Origin: Sediminibacterium ginsengisoli
Lineage (GTDB): Bacteria; Bacteroidota; Bacteroidia; Chitinophagales; Chitinophagaceae
Direction of reading: 5' to 3'
Length of the DNA stretch: 12,181 bases
Assembly (NCBI GenBank): GCA_943324415.2
Contig: CALPLN020000044.1
Span: forward strand, 1 to 12,181
Position 1 is the stretch's first letter. Every line of letters starts with the position of its first letter. Under the pieces are notes generated by a model. That model saw nothing but the letters and a program-made list of their open reading frames with translations, had not been told where the DNA came from and searched no databases. Of this stretch, positions 5,314-11,996 are shown piece after piece. Made by a program: the position numbers and the translations under genes.

Positions 5314-6207
5314 CTACTCTTTTTGCTTTTCTCTTGCAGCCTCTGCTTGCATTCTGATTAATTCCCCGGCATCCATTGGGATATCTTTAATCGCTTCTTT
5401 TAAAACTTCATCTAGTTCTAGAGGTAAGTCTTTATCAATATTAAACTGAATATAGTGAATCTTGTTACTCTGTGCGATATCCAGTCCTTCGTAATAGGTT
5501 TTGATTAAACAACGAGGGTCAATGGTTGGTTCGGCGTATAAGTTGTCTGTTTTATATATCAGATTCAATCCATACATGTCAATCACTTTCAAGGTGAAGT
5601 TATAGAGTAAGGGACTATCCGTTTTCAAATGTACAATACCAGCATTCACATCGCTATTCTTTCCGCTGCCATTTTTTAGAAACTGTTGGTACAATCTTAA
5701 AAATTTAGGATGCGTTAAGCGTTTCTTTGCTTTAGACCATCTTAGCTGAGGATCGGGGAAGGTGATCCAGATTTCATCCACTTCGTTTTTTGCAAAGTAA
5801 TTAGGGGTTAGTTCAATTTGAGAACGAACAAAGGCGATATTTTTTAATGCTTCTTTATTAGCAATGCTTGCCCCTTTCCAGATACGATTGCCTTTTAGAT
5901 CTATTCCGATAAAGTTTTCATCAGGAAACATCCTGCCCAAGCCTACTGCGTATTCACCTCTTCCGCAAGCAAGTTCAATTGTAAGTTTAGGGCATACAAT
6001 GTCATTAACTAAACTATCATTTACATTAGCTATTCTATTTTCCACTATTCCATTGGATAGGGTCAAATTTTCTATCACAATTGGCGTATTGTCGTTTCTT
6101 AACGCATGAAAATAAGCGCCCCATTTACCTTGAATATCCTGCGGATACTCTAACACATTTTCATATGCTTTTATTGCTGCAAACTTGATTAATTTTTTCT
6201 GCCCCAT
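5314..6207 (-). CDS. trmB: tRNA (guanine-N7-)-methyltransferase, enlarged
   Basis: A 297-residue Rossmann-fold methyltransferase that makes m7G46 in tRNA using S-adenosylmethionine. Visible motifs are the SAM loop ELACGRGEY (78-86), the acidic residue in FIGID (D103), the signature FPDPQLRWSKAKKR (150-163), HLKTD (193-197), and TYYE (227-230), corresponding to the TxxE catalytic/tRNA-binding pair of the family. Bacterial TrmB is usually about 210-240 residues. Here roughly 30 extra residues lie before the SAM loop (about 46-77), about 8 lie before HLKTD, and a charged tail of about 45 residues follows the normal end. I use the ATG at 6207; an in-frame TTG at 6216 is part of a promoter box (6214-6221). 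It is the first gene of the - strand set. Confidence 0.92.
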   Translation of the reverse strand: MGQKKLIKFAAIKAYENVLEYPQDIQGKWGAYFHALRNDNTPIVIENLTLSNGIVENRIANVNDSLVNDIVCPKLTIELACGRGEYAVGLGRMFPDENFIGIDLKGNRIWKGASIANKEALKNIAFVRSQIELTPNYFAKNEVDEIWITFPDPQLRWSKAKKRLTHPKFLRLYQQFLKNGSGKNSDVNAGIVHLKTDSPLLYNFTLKVIDMYGLNLIYKTDNLYAEPTIDPRCLIKTYYEGLDIAQSNKIHYIQFNIDKDLPLELDEVLKEAIKDIPMDAGELIRMQAEAAREKQKE

Positions 6208-6213
6208 AGCATG

Positions 6214-6221
6214 CAAAGATA
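6214..6221 (-). promoter_or_regulatory. Candidate -7 promoter box of trmB
   Basis: Read on the - strand this is TATCTTTG, an exact match to TAnnTTTG. It ends only 6 nt before the trmB ATG (6207), so the transcript would start at or within a few bases of the start codon, giving a leaderless or nearly leaderless message. No convincing -33 TTTG was seen. Confidence 0.5.
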
Positions 6222-6282
6222 CTTCTTAGGGTTGATTTTATGGAATTTATACGCTGGATTCCAATATTTGAAAAATATATAT

Positions 6283-6314
6283 TTACAATCTTACAATTTT
6301 ACAATTTTCAATCA
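6283..6314. repeat. Degenerate 8-mer tandem repeat (TTACAATT)
   Basis: Four consecutive 8-nt units: TTACAATC, TTACAATT, TTACAATT and TTCAATCA. It is a simple AT-rich tandem array in the non-coding DNA upstream of trmB. Confidence 0.5.
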
Positions 6315-6390
6315 TTCATTAAAACAAGAATCGCAAACGATGTTAGCAAATAACAATAACAGATGACTATAGCACTAAATGACCTTTTTA

Positions 6391-6434
6391 AAAGTGTGGA
6401 TTGTTTGAGACTGGCTAGGCTTGATATGTGTGTT
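6391..6434. repeat. Direct repeat copy 1 (truncated, 44 bp)
   Basis: Begins AAAGTGTGGATTGTTTGAGA and is identical over 44 nt to the start of copy 2 (6452-6495). It then diverges: the right arm reads TTTAGGCC instead of CTAGCC, so this copy lacks the inverted repeat and the A-rich 3' half. Confidence 0.9.
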
Positions 6435-6451
6435 TTAGGCCCCATTGAAAT

Positions 6452-6529
6452 AAAGTGTGGATTGTTTGAGACTGGCTAGGCTTGATATGTGTGTTCTAGC
6501 CTACAGTTTTAAAATAAACGAAAAAGGCA
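6452..6529. repeat. Direct repeat copy 2 (full length, 78 bp)
   Basis: Full-length copy, 77 of 78 nt identical to copy 3. It contains an inverted repeat, GGCTAG (6474-6479) and CTAGCC (6496-6501), separated by 16 nt, followed by an A-rich segment ending AACGAAAAAGGCA. Confidence 0.93.
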
Positions 6530-6542
6530 CTTAGATTAAATT

Positions 6543-6620
6543 AAAGTGTGGATTGTTTGAGACTGGCTAGGCTTGATGTGTGTGTTCTAGCCTACAGTTT
6601 TAAAATAAACGAAAAAGGCA
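6543..6620. repeat. Direct repeat copy 3 (full length, 78 bp)
   Basis: Repeats copy 2 at a 91-nt offset with a single A-to-G difference (GATGTGTGTG for GATATGTGTG). The GGCTAG/CTAGCC inverted repeat is kept. It ends 48 nt before the start codon of the XRE regulator gene, so the array occupies the promoter region of that gene. Confidence 0.93.
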
Positions 6621-6668
6621 TATGGGCTTTTGAAGAGTATAATTTTAATTCACTTATAAATTCATTGT

Positions 6669-7016
6669 ATGACATCGACAAAAAAGAATAAGATTAGCCA
6701 TAGAAGAGATAGAAAATATGACCAAGATCGACAGGCGGATGAATATAGGCTCTTAGGAGAAAGTATGAAAGCGGCTAGATTAAAAAGACTTTTTTCCATT
6801 AAAGAATTAGCAGAACGTGCAAGGGTGGATCGATCAACGATCTATCATATTGAGCATGGTAAACCTACAATTTCTTTGTTTTCTTTTCTGAATGTTTTAA
6901 AAGTACTTGACTTATATGAAGATATGATGCGATTTATCGACAATGATGTTCAGGGTAATATCATTTTTAAAAGGAAAATGATGATTAAAGAAAACACTAA
7001 AAACTATAAACTATAA
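6669..7016 (+). CDS. XRE-family helix-turn-helix regulator, HipB-like, without a HipA partner
   Basis: A 115-residue DNA-binding protein. A basic, polar N-terminal arm (1-27, rich in K, R and D) precedes a Cro/C1-type HTH domain (about 29-83). The recognition helices lie in FSIKELAERARVDRSTIYHI (42-61), followed by EHGKPTISLFSFLNVLKVLDL. This end of the domain resembles HipB-type antitoxins, which are normally encoded with a hipA kinase. No hipA is present: the next gene is a convergent oxidoreductase. It may be a solitary regulator or the remnant of a toxin-antitoxin pair. The last codons (KNYKL and stop) lie inside a tandem repeat array. The 5' region carries three direct repeats that might be operators for autoregulation (inference). 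Confidence 0.8.
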   Translation: MTSTKKNKISHRRDRKYDQDRQADEYRLLGESMKAARLKRLFSIKELAERARVDRSTIYHIEHGKPTISLFSFLNVLKVLDLYEDMMRFIDNDVQGNIIFKRKMMIKENTKNYKL

Positions 7017-7077
7017 ACTTCAATCTATGAACTTTAATCTATAAACTATAAACTTCAATCCTTAAACTCTAATCATT
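7001..7077. repeat. Degenerate 7/14-mer tandem repeats (AAACTAT / AAACTTCAATCTAT)
   Basis: Consecutive units: AAACTAT (7001), AAACTAT (7008), AAACTTCAATCTAT (7015), GAACTTTAATCTAT (7029), AAACTAT (7043), AAACTTCAATCCTT (7050) and AAACTCTAATCATT (7064). The array covers the last five codons and stop of the XRE gene and ends at the stop codon of the convergent oxidoreductase gene. No hairpin terminator is visible in this convergent gap. Confidence 0.8.
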
Positions 7078-8246
7078 TATTTTAGCTTCATTAAATTAAT
7101 TGCTTTTTGCGCCACTATTGGCGCAATCGCAACCCCCATACCACTCATCCTTACTGCGCAATACACATTGGGCTGCACCTTTTCAATGATAGGCTTTTTG
7201 ATTTTCCCCATGCCCATTGTTCCACTCCATCTAAGTTCTATTTTAGGTTTTTTTGAGCCCTTTGGCAGAATTCGTTGCATCATAAATTCTTCTAAAACTT
7301 GCTGTATCGTTTTGGACGTATCTAATGAATATGTTTTCTCGTTTTTAAAGTCAGCATTTCTTGCACCTCCTAATAGCAATCTGTTCCCTAAGTTGCGGAA
7401 ATAATAATACCCTTCATCAAAATGATAACATCCTTTGAATTTTAAATTCGGGATAGGCTCTGTCACAAACACTTGACCTCTTGCCGGTACGACATCTAAT
7501 GTTGGTATAAGCAATTTAGCAAATCCATTGGTACATACTAACATCTGCTTTGTCTCGATTGGGGCATCTAGATTAGTTGTAATCGTTACACCCTTCGCAT
7601 GACTTTTGAATTTTTTCACCTCGGTGCTAAATAAAATCTGGACCCCTTTTCCTTGTACAGCTTTTTGTAAAGCCAAAACTAGCTTTGCTGAATTCAATTG
7701 TCCCTCTAGTTTGTTATAAGCAAGCGCTTCGATTCCCTGAAAACCTAATTTGTTGATCTCTTTACTTGCATTGGTATAAATAGGAAGGTATTTGCCATTT
7801 TTTTTAGGCGTCTTTAAGACGGGTGCAAGTATTTTATTTAAGTAAGTAATATGATCATCTAGCTTTGAGATATCATACGCTTCTTTTTTCGCTCCCTCAA
7901 ATAATTCATATCCACCCCATTGATTGTAGTCAATCTCTTTTGCTTTAAAAACGTCTTGTATTCTTTGCAATCCATCATAGCGCATTTTTACAGTTTCAAG
8001 CATGGCTTCTTCTCCCATCAACTGCACATCGTACATCAATTCCGAAACACTGCCAAAGCAAGAGAATCCTGCATTGCGTGTACTCGCTCCAGATGGAATC
8101 ACCCCTCGTTCTAGTATGGTGATATTCAATTTTGGATTTTTTTGAATGGCCTCGTAAGCCGTCCATAAACCTACAAAACCACAACCTACTATCACTAAGT
8201 CTTTTTGTGCAAAGTAAGTTGACTGCTCCCATACTGATATTGCCAT
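7077..8246 (-). CDS. FAD-dependent oxidoreductase of the DAO family
   Basis: A 389-residue flavoprotein. The N-terminal Rossmann fold shows VIVGCGFVG (18-26, GxGxxG) and the ribose-binding acidic residue in ILERG (E46), followed by the GASTRNAGF loop (53-61) typical of D-amino-acid-oxidase-like enzymes such as glycine/sarcosine and gamma-glutamylputrescine oxidases. The C-terminal FAD-contact region includes RWSGTMGMG (339-347) and the glycine-rich SGMGVAIAP (368-376). It probably oxidises an amine or amino acid, but the substrate cannot be told from sequence. No signal peptide or membrane helix is visible. It stands alone on the - strand: its 5' side faces the terminator of the TonB receptor gene, and its 3' end meets the tandem repeats. 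No clear TAnnTTTG box was found upstream. Confidence 0.88.
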   Translation of the reverse strand: MAISVWEQSTYFAQKDLVIVGCGFVGLWTAYEAIQKNPKLNITILERGVIPSGASTRNAGFSCFGSVSELMYDVQLMGEEAMLETVKMRYDGLQRIQDVFKAKEIDYNQWGGYELFEGAKKEAYDISKLDDHITYLNKILAPVLKTPKKNGKYLPIYTNASKEINKLGFQGIEALAYNKLEGQLNSAKLVLALQKAVQGKGVQILFSTEVKKFKSHAKGVTITTNLDAPIETKQMLVCTNGFAKLLIPTLDVVPARGQVFVTEPIPNLKFKGCYHFDEGYYYFRNLGNRLLLGGARNADFKNEKTYSLDTSKTIQQVLEEFMMQRILPKGSKKPKIELRWSGTMGMGKIKKPIIEKVQPNVYCAVRMSGMGVAIAPIVAQKAINLMKLK

Positions 8247-8332
8247 GCTGCTAATTTTAGATTTCTAAGGTCCTACTTTTTTAGCAATAAACAATTTGAT
8301 TACAATTAAAGATTGGTACGGCTTATTTAAGC

Positions 8333-8365
8333 AAAAAAAAACCGCCCCTATTGAAGGAGCGGTTT
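8333..8365 (-). terminator. Intrinsic terminator of the TonB-dependent receptor gene
   Basis: Read on the - strand, a 10-bp GC-rich stem (AAACCGCTCC paired with GGGGCGGTTT, one G-U pair) closes a 7-nt loop, and its 3' arm runs into nine T residues (8341 down to 8333). It lies 17 nt after the receptor stop codon. Confidence 0.88.
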
Positions 8366-8382
8366 AAAGTAGCTAACTAAAA

Positions 8383-11300
8383 TTATCTTCCGAAGATATA
8401 TCTTAATCCAATCTGCGCCTGCCATACGTCAAACACAGAGGAGTTCTTTTGATAAGTACTTCCAATTAATGTAGTTGAACCATCTAAGTTCTTTTGTGTA
8501 GCCAATTTGTATACTGGCACACCTGCACTGTTTACGGTGCTATATGCTAAGATTTGTGGGTTGGTAACTCTTTGAGATACACCCCAGCTATCATTCAACA
8601 TATTTGCAAAGTTCAAGATATCCGCTCTAAATTGTAAAGTATTGCGCTTGCCTTTAACTTTCACAAAGAACTCTTGTACAATAGATACATCAAAACGGTG
8701 TAACATTGGTAATACTGAACCATTGCGTTCTGCGTATTGTCCTTTACGTGTTTTTAAATATTTATCTTGGTTGATGTAGTTCCAGAATGCAGCTTGTTGT
8801 TGTGGTTCATTGTAAGTAATGGTTCCAACTGTCAATGCTGCGAAACGCGTCTCGTCGATTCTTTTTGGAACATAGATCAATTCATTGTTCGCAATACGGT
8901 CGCCGTTCATATCACCAGAGATAGTGTAAGAGTAAGCGCCTGCTTGTGATCCAATATAACCAACAGAGAAACTTGTTGATCCACCATATTCACCACCATA
9001 CTCTAATTTGTAACCAAATAAACCTACGATTCTGTTAGGGATATTGAAATCAGAATTCGATAATTTAATATCATTGTTTCCATTTACAGTACGAGCACCT
9101 GTCCAGCTTCCAGAAGCGATTGAACCTGCACTCATGAAATCTGTAGCATTCGATGTTGTCCACGCAAGTGATCCCCATAATCCTTTTTTGTAAGGCATTT
9201 CTAATTTAAGTGTCATTGACTTATAATCACCTTGGTTTTTATTTGTCAATACAATTGCATTAGATACGTTATTATTCACTCTCACTGTAGCATCTGTTCC
9301 ACCGAATCTTAATCTATTATCAGCACCTGCAAATTGAGCAACTGCTCCTTTCAAGTTTGCATTGTAATAATGCACTGCATTTAAGTTTTTGTTGAACAAG
9401 AACTCTACAGTACCCACAAGACCAAATGGTAATTTTTGATCTATCGCTAAGTTTGATTTCCAAACTTGAGGAAACTTATAGTCTTCGTCTGTAAGTGCAA
9501 TATCAAATGTAGAAGGTAAAGTTGGTGTAGATGGGATAAAATATTTGTTAGGGTTTGCAGTAAAACCATAGTTAGTTGCTGCAGCACCACTTACATCGAT
9601 ATATCCAGTTAACACACCATTGTTTCCAACTTGGTTAGATACAAATACATATGGAGGACGACCAGTGAATACACCTGTACCACCTCGAACTTGTGTCTTC
9701 TTCTCGCCATTCACATCCCAGTTGAAACCCAATCTTGGTTCAAATAAGATTTGTGTTTTTGGCATAACACCTGTATTGAATTTAGCACCATTTGCAAATG
9801 TCATTGCAGTGATTGCTGGATTTTCAATAGATGTATTTTCAAATCCAATTACAGCCATTCTTAAACCTGCTGTTAATTTTAAATTCTTATTGTATTGGTA
9901 TTCGTCCTGACCATAAATATCTAAACGAGATGTTTTTAATACTTGCATTGGATCAACCGCTCCTGGCAATGCAGAATAACGGAATTGAGTACGTGCAGGA
10001 ATAAAAGTCGAAGGAGCACCACCTGCTGCGATGGATTGGTTTGCTGCAGTATAGAAATCTGCTAAGCTATTGAATACATATACACCGTTAGATGCAGGGA
10101 AGAACAAGTTATTAGACTGATATTTTTCAAAGTTTACACCAGCAACAATCGTATGCTTGTCTAAATACTTTGTCAAGTTATCTGTAATATGGAATGTGTT
10201 GTAGTCTAATTTATTTCCTGGAGTGAATGGATCAAAACCTACTGAAGTCAATGTTGTTGAACCAGACTTGATATCAATGGTTGGGAACATTTGGCTTCTA
10301 TATGCTCTATTTTCAATTTGCTTATCATATCCAATAATTAAACTGTTATGTAAAGTGTTTGACAACTTACTGTTTAATTCAATTACAATAGAACGTGTGT
10401 TATCCATAATACCGTAACCACTATTTTGGAATGCCATAGCTAACGCAGAACCTGTTCTGTTACCGAAACCTGCAGATGTTGAGTTAGAGACATTGATATC
10501 TGCATTTGAGTTATGGTGAACATAACGTGCAGTTAACTTATGCATATCATTGATGTTCCAGTCTGTTCTAATTAAGAATTTTTCTGAAACTGTTGCATTG
10601 TTATATCCTTCCCAAGGTCCTGTTGTGTAACTGAACTTCTCTTGCATGAACTTAGATAAAGTTTCTAATTCTGCGTAAGTTGGTCTTGAAATTTGAGAAC
10701 CTGTTAATGGAGAACCTGTAGAGATCCAGTTTGTACCTGGTTCTGTTTTCTCTAACTTCTCATAGTTCGCAAAAATGAATAATTTATTCTTGATAATTGG
10801 CGCACCAATTCTGAAACCTTTTACTTTCTCACTGAACTTAGCAGGTGTGACCTTTATACCATTTGCTTTGTTACCATTATAAGTAGATGTGTTATCTCTT
10901 TCTGTTTGATAGTAAGAACCTTCAATCTCATTTGTACCTGATCTTGTTACTGCGTTAATTCCAGCACCAGTAAAACCTGATTGACGAATATCAAATGGAG
11001 CGATGTTTAATTGTAATTGCTCAATTGCATCTAAAGAGATAGCAGAAGCGCCAGTTCTACCTCCTGCTTGTGCAGAAGAACCTAAACCGAAGCCATTGTT
11101 AAATTGAGAACCATCAATTGTAAAATTGTTTAAGCGAGAATCTTGTCCACCGAAACTAGCACCATTACCATTTGAATTGTACTTTGTAATACCATCAATT
11201 GTTCTTGGTCCAGTTACTGGAATGTTTTGTAATTCTCTTCTTCCAAACTGCTGTGCAGTTCCAGTTCTTTCTTTAGAGAATAAGCCGCTTCTATTGCTAG

Positions 11301-11655
11301 CAACAACTACCTCTTTTAAGTTTGAACCTGTTGCATACAACACGAAGTCCACGTTGGTAGCCACACCTAAGTTGGTAGCTAGTTCTGTCACTTGATCATT
11401 TTTGTAACCAACAAAGCTAGCTGCTACTGTAAACGGTCCACCAACTCTTACAGCTGGGAACACGAATGCACCTGTTTTGTTTGTTACTGTTTTGTACGTT
11501 GTACCAGTTGGAACGTGCGTCGCAATGACTGATGCACCAACCAATACTTCTTTCTTTTCATTGACAACAACACCAGAAATGGTTGAAGTTGTAATTTGAG
11601 CAAAACTGATGACGGTCATCATACAGCTTGCCAAAAACAAGATTGTTTTTTTCAT
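8383..11655 (-). CDS. Oar-like TonB-dependent outer-membrane receptor
   Basis: A 1090-residue outer-membrane protein. A signal peptide (1-19, MKKTILFLASCMMTVISFA, then Q) leads into a carboxypeptidase-regulatory-like beta domain (about 25-100, STISGVVV to VDFVLY). LKEVVV (103-108) follows, where a TonB-box-like stretch is expected, then a plug domain (about 120-245) with DSRLNNFTIDGSQFN and IEQLQLNIAPFDIRQSGFTGAGINAVTRSG. The rest is a large beta-barrel ending LRYIFGR. SGDMNGDRIANNELIYVP near the C-terminus is a hallmark of the Oar subgroup. The cargo is unknown. The start chosen is the ATG preceding the signal peptide; an in-frame TTG at 11751 belongs to a promoter box. No SusD-type partner gene lies beside it. 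It is probably monocistronic, with a strong terminator downstream. Confidence 0.92.
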   Translation of the reverse strand: MKKTILFLASCMMTVISFAQITTSTISGVVVNEKKEVLVGASVIATHVPTGTTYKTVTNKTGAFVFPAVRVGGPFTVAASFVGYKNDQVTELATNLGVATNVDFVLYATGSNLKEVVVASNRSGLFSKERTGTAQQFGRRELQNIPVTGPRTIDGITKYNSNGNGASFGGQDSRLNNFTIDGSQFNNGFGLGSSAQAGGRTGASAISLDAIEQLQLNIAPFDIRQSGFTGAGINAVTRSGTNEIEGSYYQTERDNTSTYNGNKANGIKVTPAKFSEKVKGFRIGAPIIKNKLFIFANYEKLEKTEPGTNWISTGSPLTGSQISRPTYAELETLSKFMQEKFSYTTGPWEGYNNATVSEKFLIRTDWNINDMHKLTARYVHHNSNADINVSNSTSAGFGNRTGSALAMAFQNSGYGIMDNTRSIVIELNSKLSNTLHNSLIIGYDKQIENRAYRSQMFPTIDIKSGSTTLTSVGFDPFTPGNKLDYNTFHITDNLTKYLDKHTIVAGVNFEKYQSNNLFFPASNGVYVFNSLADFYTAANQSIAAGGAPSTFIPARTQFRYSALPGAVDPMQVLKTSRLDIYGQDEYQYNKNLKLTAGLRMAVIGFENTSIENPAITAMTFANGAKFNTGVMPKTQILFEPRLGFNWDVNGEKKTQVRGGTGVFTGRPPYVFVSNQVGNNGVLTGYIDVSGAAATNYGFTANPNKYFIPSTPTLPSTFDIALTDEDYKFPQVWKSNLAIDQKLPFGLVGTVEFLFNKNLNAVHYYNANLKGAVAQFAGADNRLRFGGTDATVRVNNNVSNAIVLTNKNQGDYKSMTLKLEMPYKKGLWGSLAWTTSNATDFMSAGSIASGSWTGARTVNGNNDIKLSNSDFNIPNRIVGLFGYKLEYGGEYGGSTSFSVGYIGSQAGAYSYTISGDMNGDRIANNELIYVPKRIDETRFAALTVGTITYNEPQQQAAFWNYINQDKYLKTRKGQYAERNGSVLPMLHRFDVSIVQEFFVKVKGKRNTLQFRADILNFANMLNDSWGVSQRVTNPQILAYSTVNSAGVPVYKLATQKNLDGSTTLIGSTYQKNSSVFDVWQAQIGLRYIFGR

Positions 11656-11748
11656 TTGTTTGGATTTGATTTCGAAATGCTTACTTATCATTTCAACAGG
11701 AAATGGGCAAATTCGAGGAATTGCCAAAAACTTGTTAAAATGCTGCCG

Positions 11749-11756
11749 CAAAGGTA
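11749..11756 (-). promoter_or_regulatory. Candidate -7 promoter box of the TonB-dependent receptor gene
   Basis: Read on the - strand this is TACCTTTG, an exact TAnnTTTG match, 93 nt upstream of the receptor ATG. It implies a 5' leader of roughly 85-90 nt and shows that the upstream in-frame TTG (11751-11749) is promoter sequence, not a start codon. No clear -33 TTTG was found. Confidence 0.5.
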
Positions 11757-11883
11757 GGCTGAACTGGAAATCTCAGTGCTTTTTTGACTAAGATTAGCCT
11801 AGAATTAATATTAACTTAACATTGCTTTGGCCTTTTTCGCCCTATTTGTTTAATATTTCTTAACAATATATGGTATAGTATTA

Positions 11884-11904
11884 TACATATAAATATTATA
11901 TGTA
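11884..11904. promoter_or_regulatory. AT-rich inverted repeat in the divergent region (possible operator)
   Basis: Perfect 9-bp arms, TACATATAA (11884-11892) and TTATATGTA (11896-11904), separated by ATA. The site lies between two divergent genes and could be a dyad-symmetric protein-binding site. In such AT-rich DNA, chance symmetry is a real alternative. Confidence 0.3.
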
Positions 11905-11996
11905 ATATATAGTTAAACCCGCTATTTTATGCGCTTATATTATAACAATTTGTTAATATTTCGCTTATATTCGTACTCAAAATTAAAATCAATCAC

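Larger units (their letters stand above)
6222..6668. other. Non-coding, repeat-rich intergenic region between trmB and the XRE regulator
   Basis: This stretch of about 450 bp has no credible ORF on either strand; stops are dense in all frames. It holds the upstream side of the trmB promoter, a short TTACAAT-type tandem repeat (6283-6314), three copies of a longer direct repeat (6391-6620) and a 48-nt AT-rich leader in front of the XRE regulator gene. No tRNA- or rRNA-like sequence was seen. Confidence 0.7.
11656..11996. other. AT-rich divergent intergenic region
   Basis: This stretch of 341 bp separates two divergently transcribed exported-protein genes and contains no credible ORF. It holds the roughly 90-nt leader and -7 box of the TonB receptor gene on one side. 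In the middle is a very AT-rich segment (about 11850-11950) with overlapping dyads. On the other side is a weak promoter-like TATATTCG (11966-11973, one mismatch to TAnnTTTG) before the rightward gene. Confidence 0.6.

Noticed and set aside
5089..5361. Ser/Phe/Leu-rich 90-codon + strand ORF opposite the trmB-DUF5522 junction
   Set aside because: It is the complement of the purine tract and of two real genes; the Ser/Phe/Leu runs come from pyrimidine-rich DNA, not from a membrane protein.
6391..6620. CRISPR array
   Set aside because: Only three repeats, with units of 44-78 bp and non-constant intervals of 17 and 13 bp, and no cas gene nearby; the spacing and unit size do not fit CRISPR.
6669..7016. 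Complete HipBA toxin-antitoxin module
   Set aside because: No hipA-like kinase gene is present on either side; only the HTH protein can be supported.
6391..7077. Insertion sequence or MITE around the XRE gene
   Set aside because: No transposase, no terminal inverted repeats flanking the region and no target-site duplication could be found; direct repeats alone do not support an element.
11656..11751. 32-residue N-terminal extension of the TonB-dependent receptor
   Set aside because: It would start at a TTG within the TACCTTTG promoter box and would place a polar stretch before a clean signal peptide, so the ATG at 11655 is preferred.
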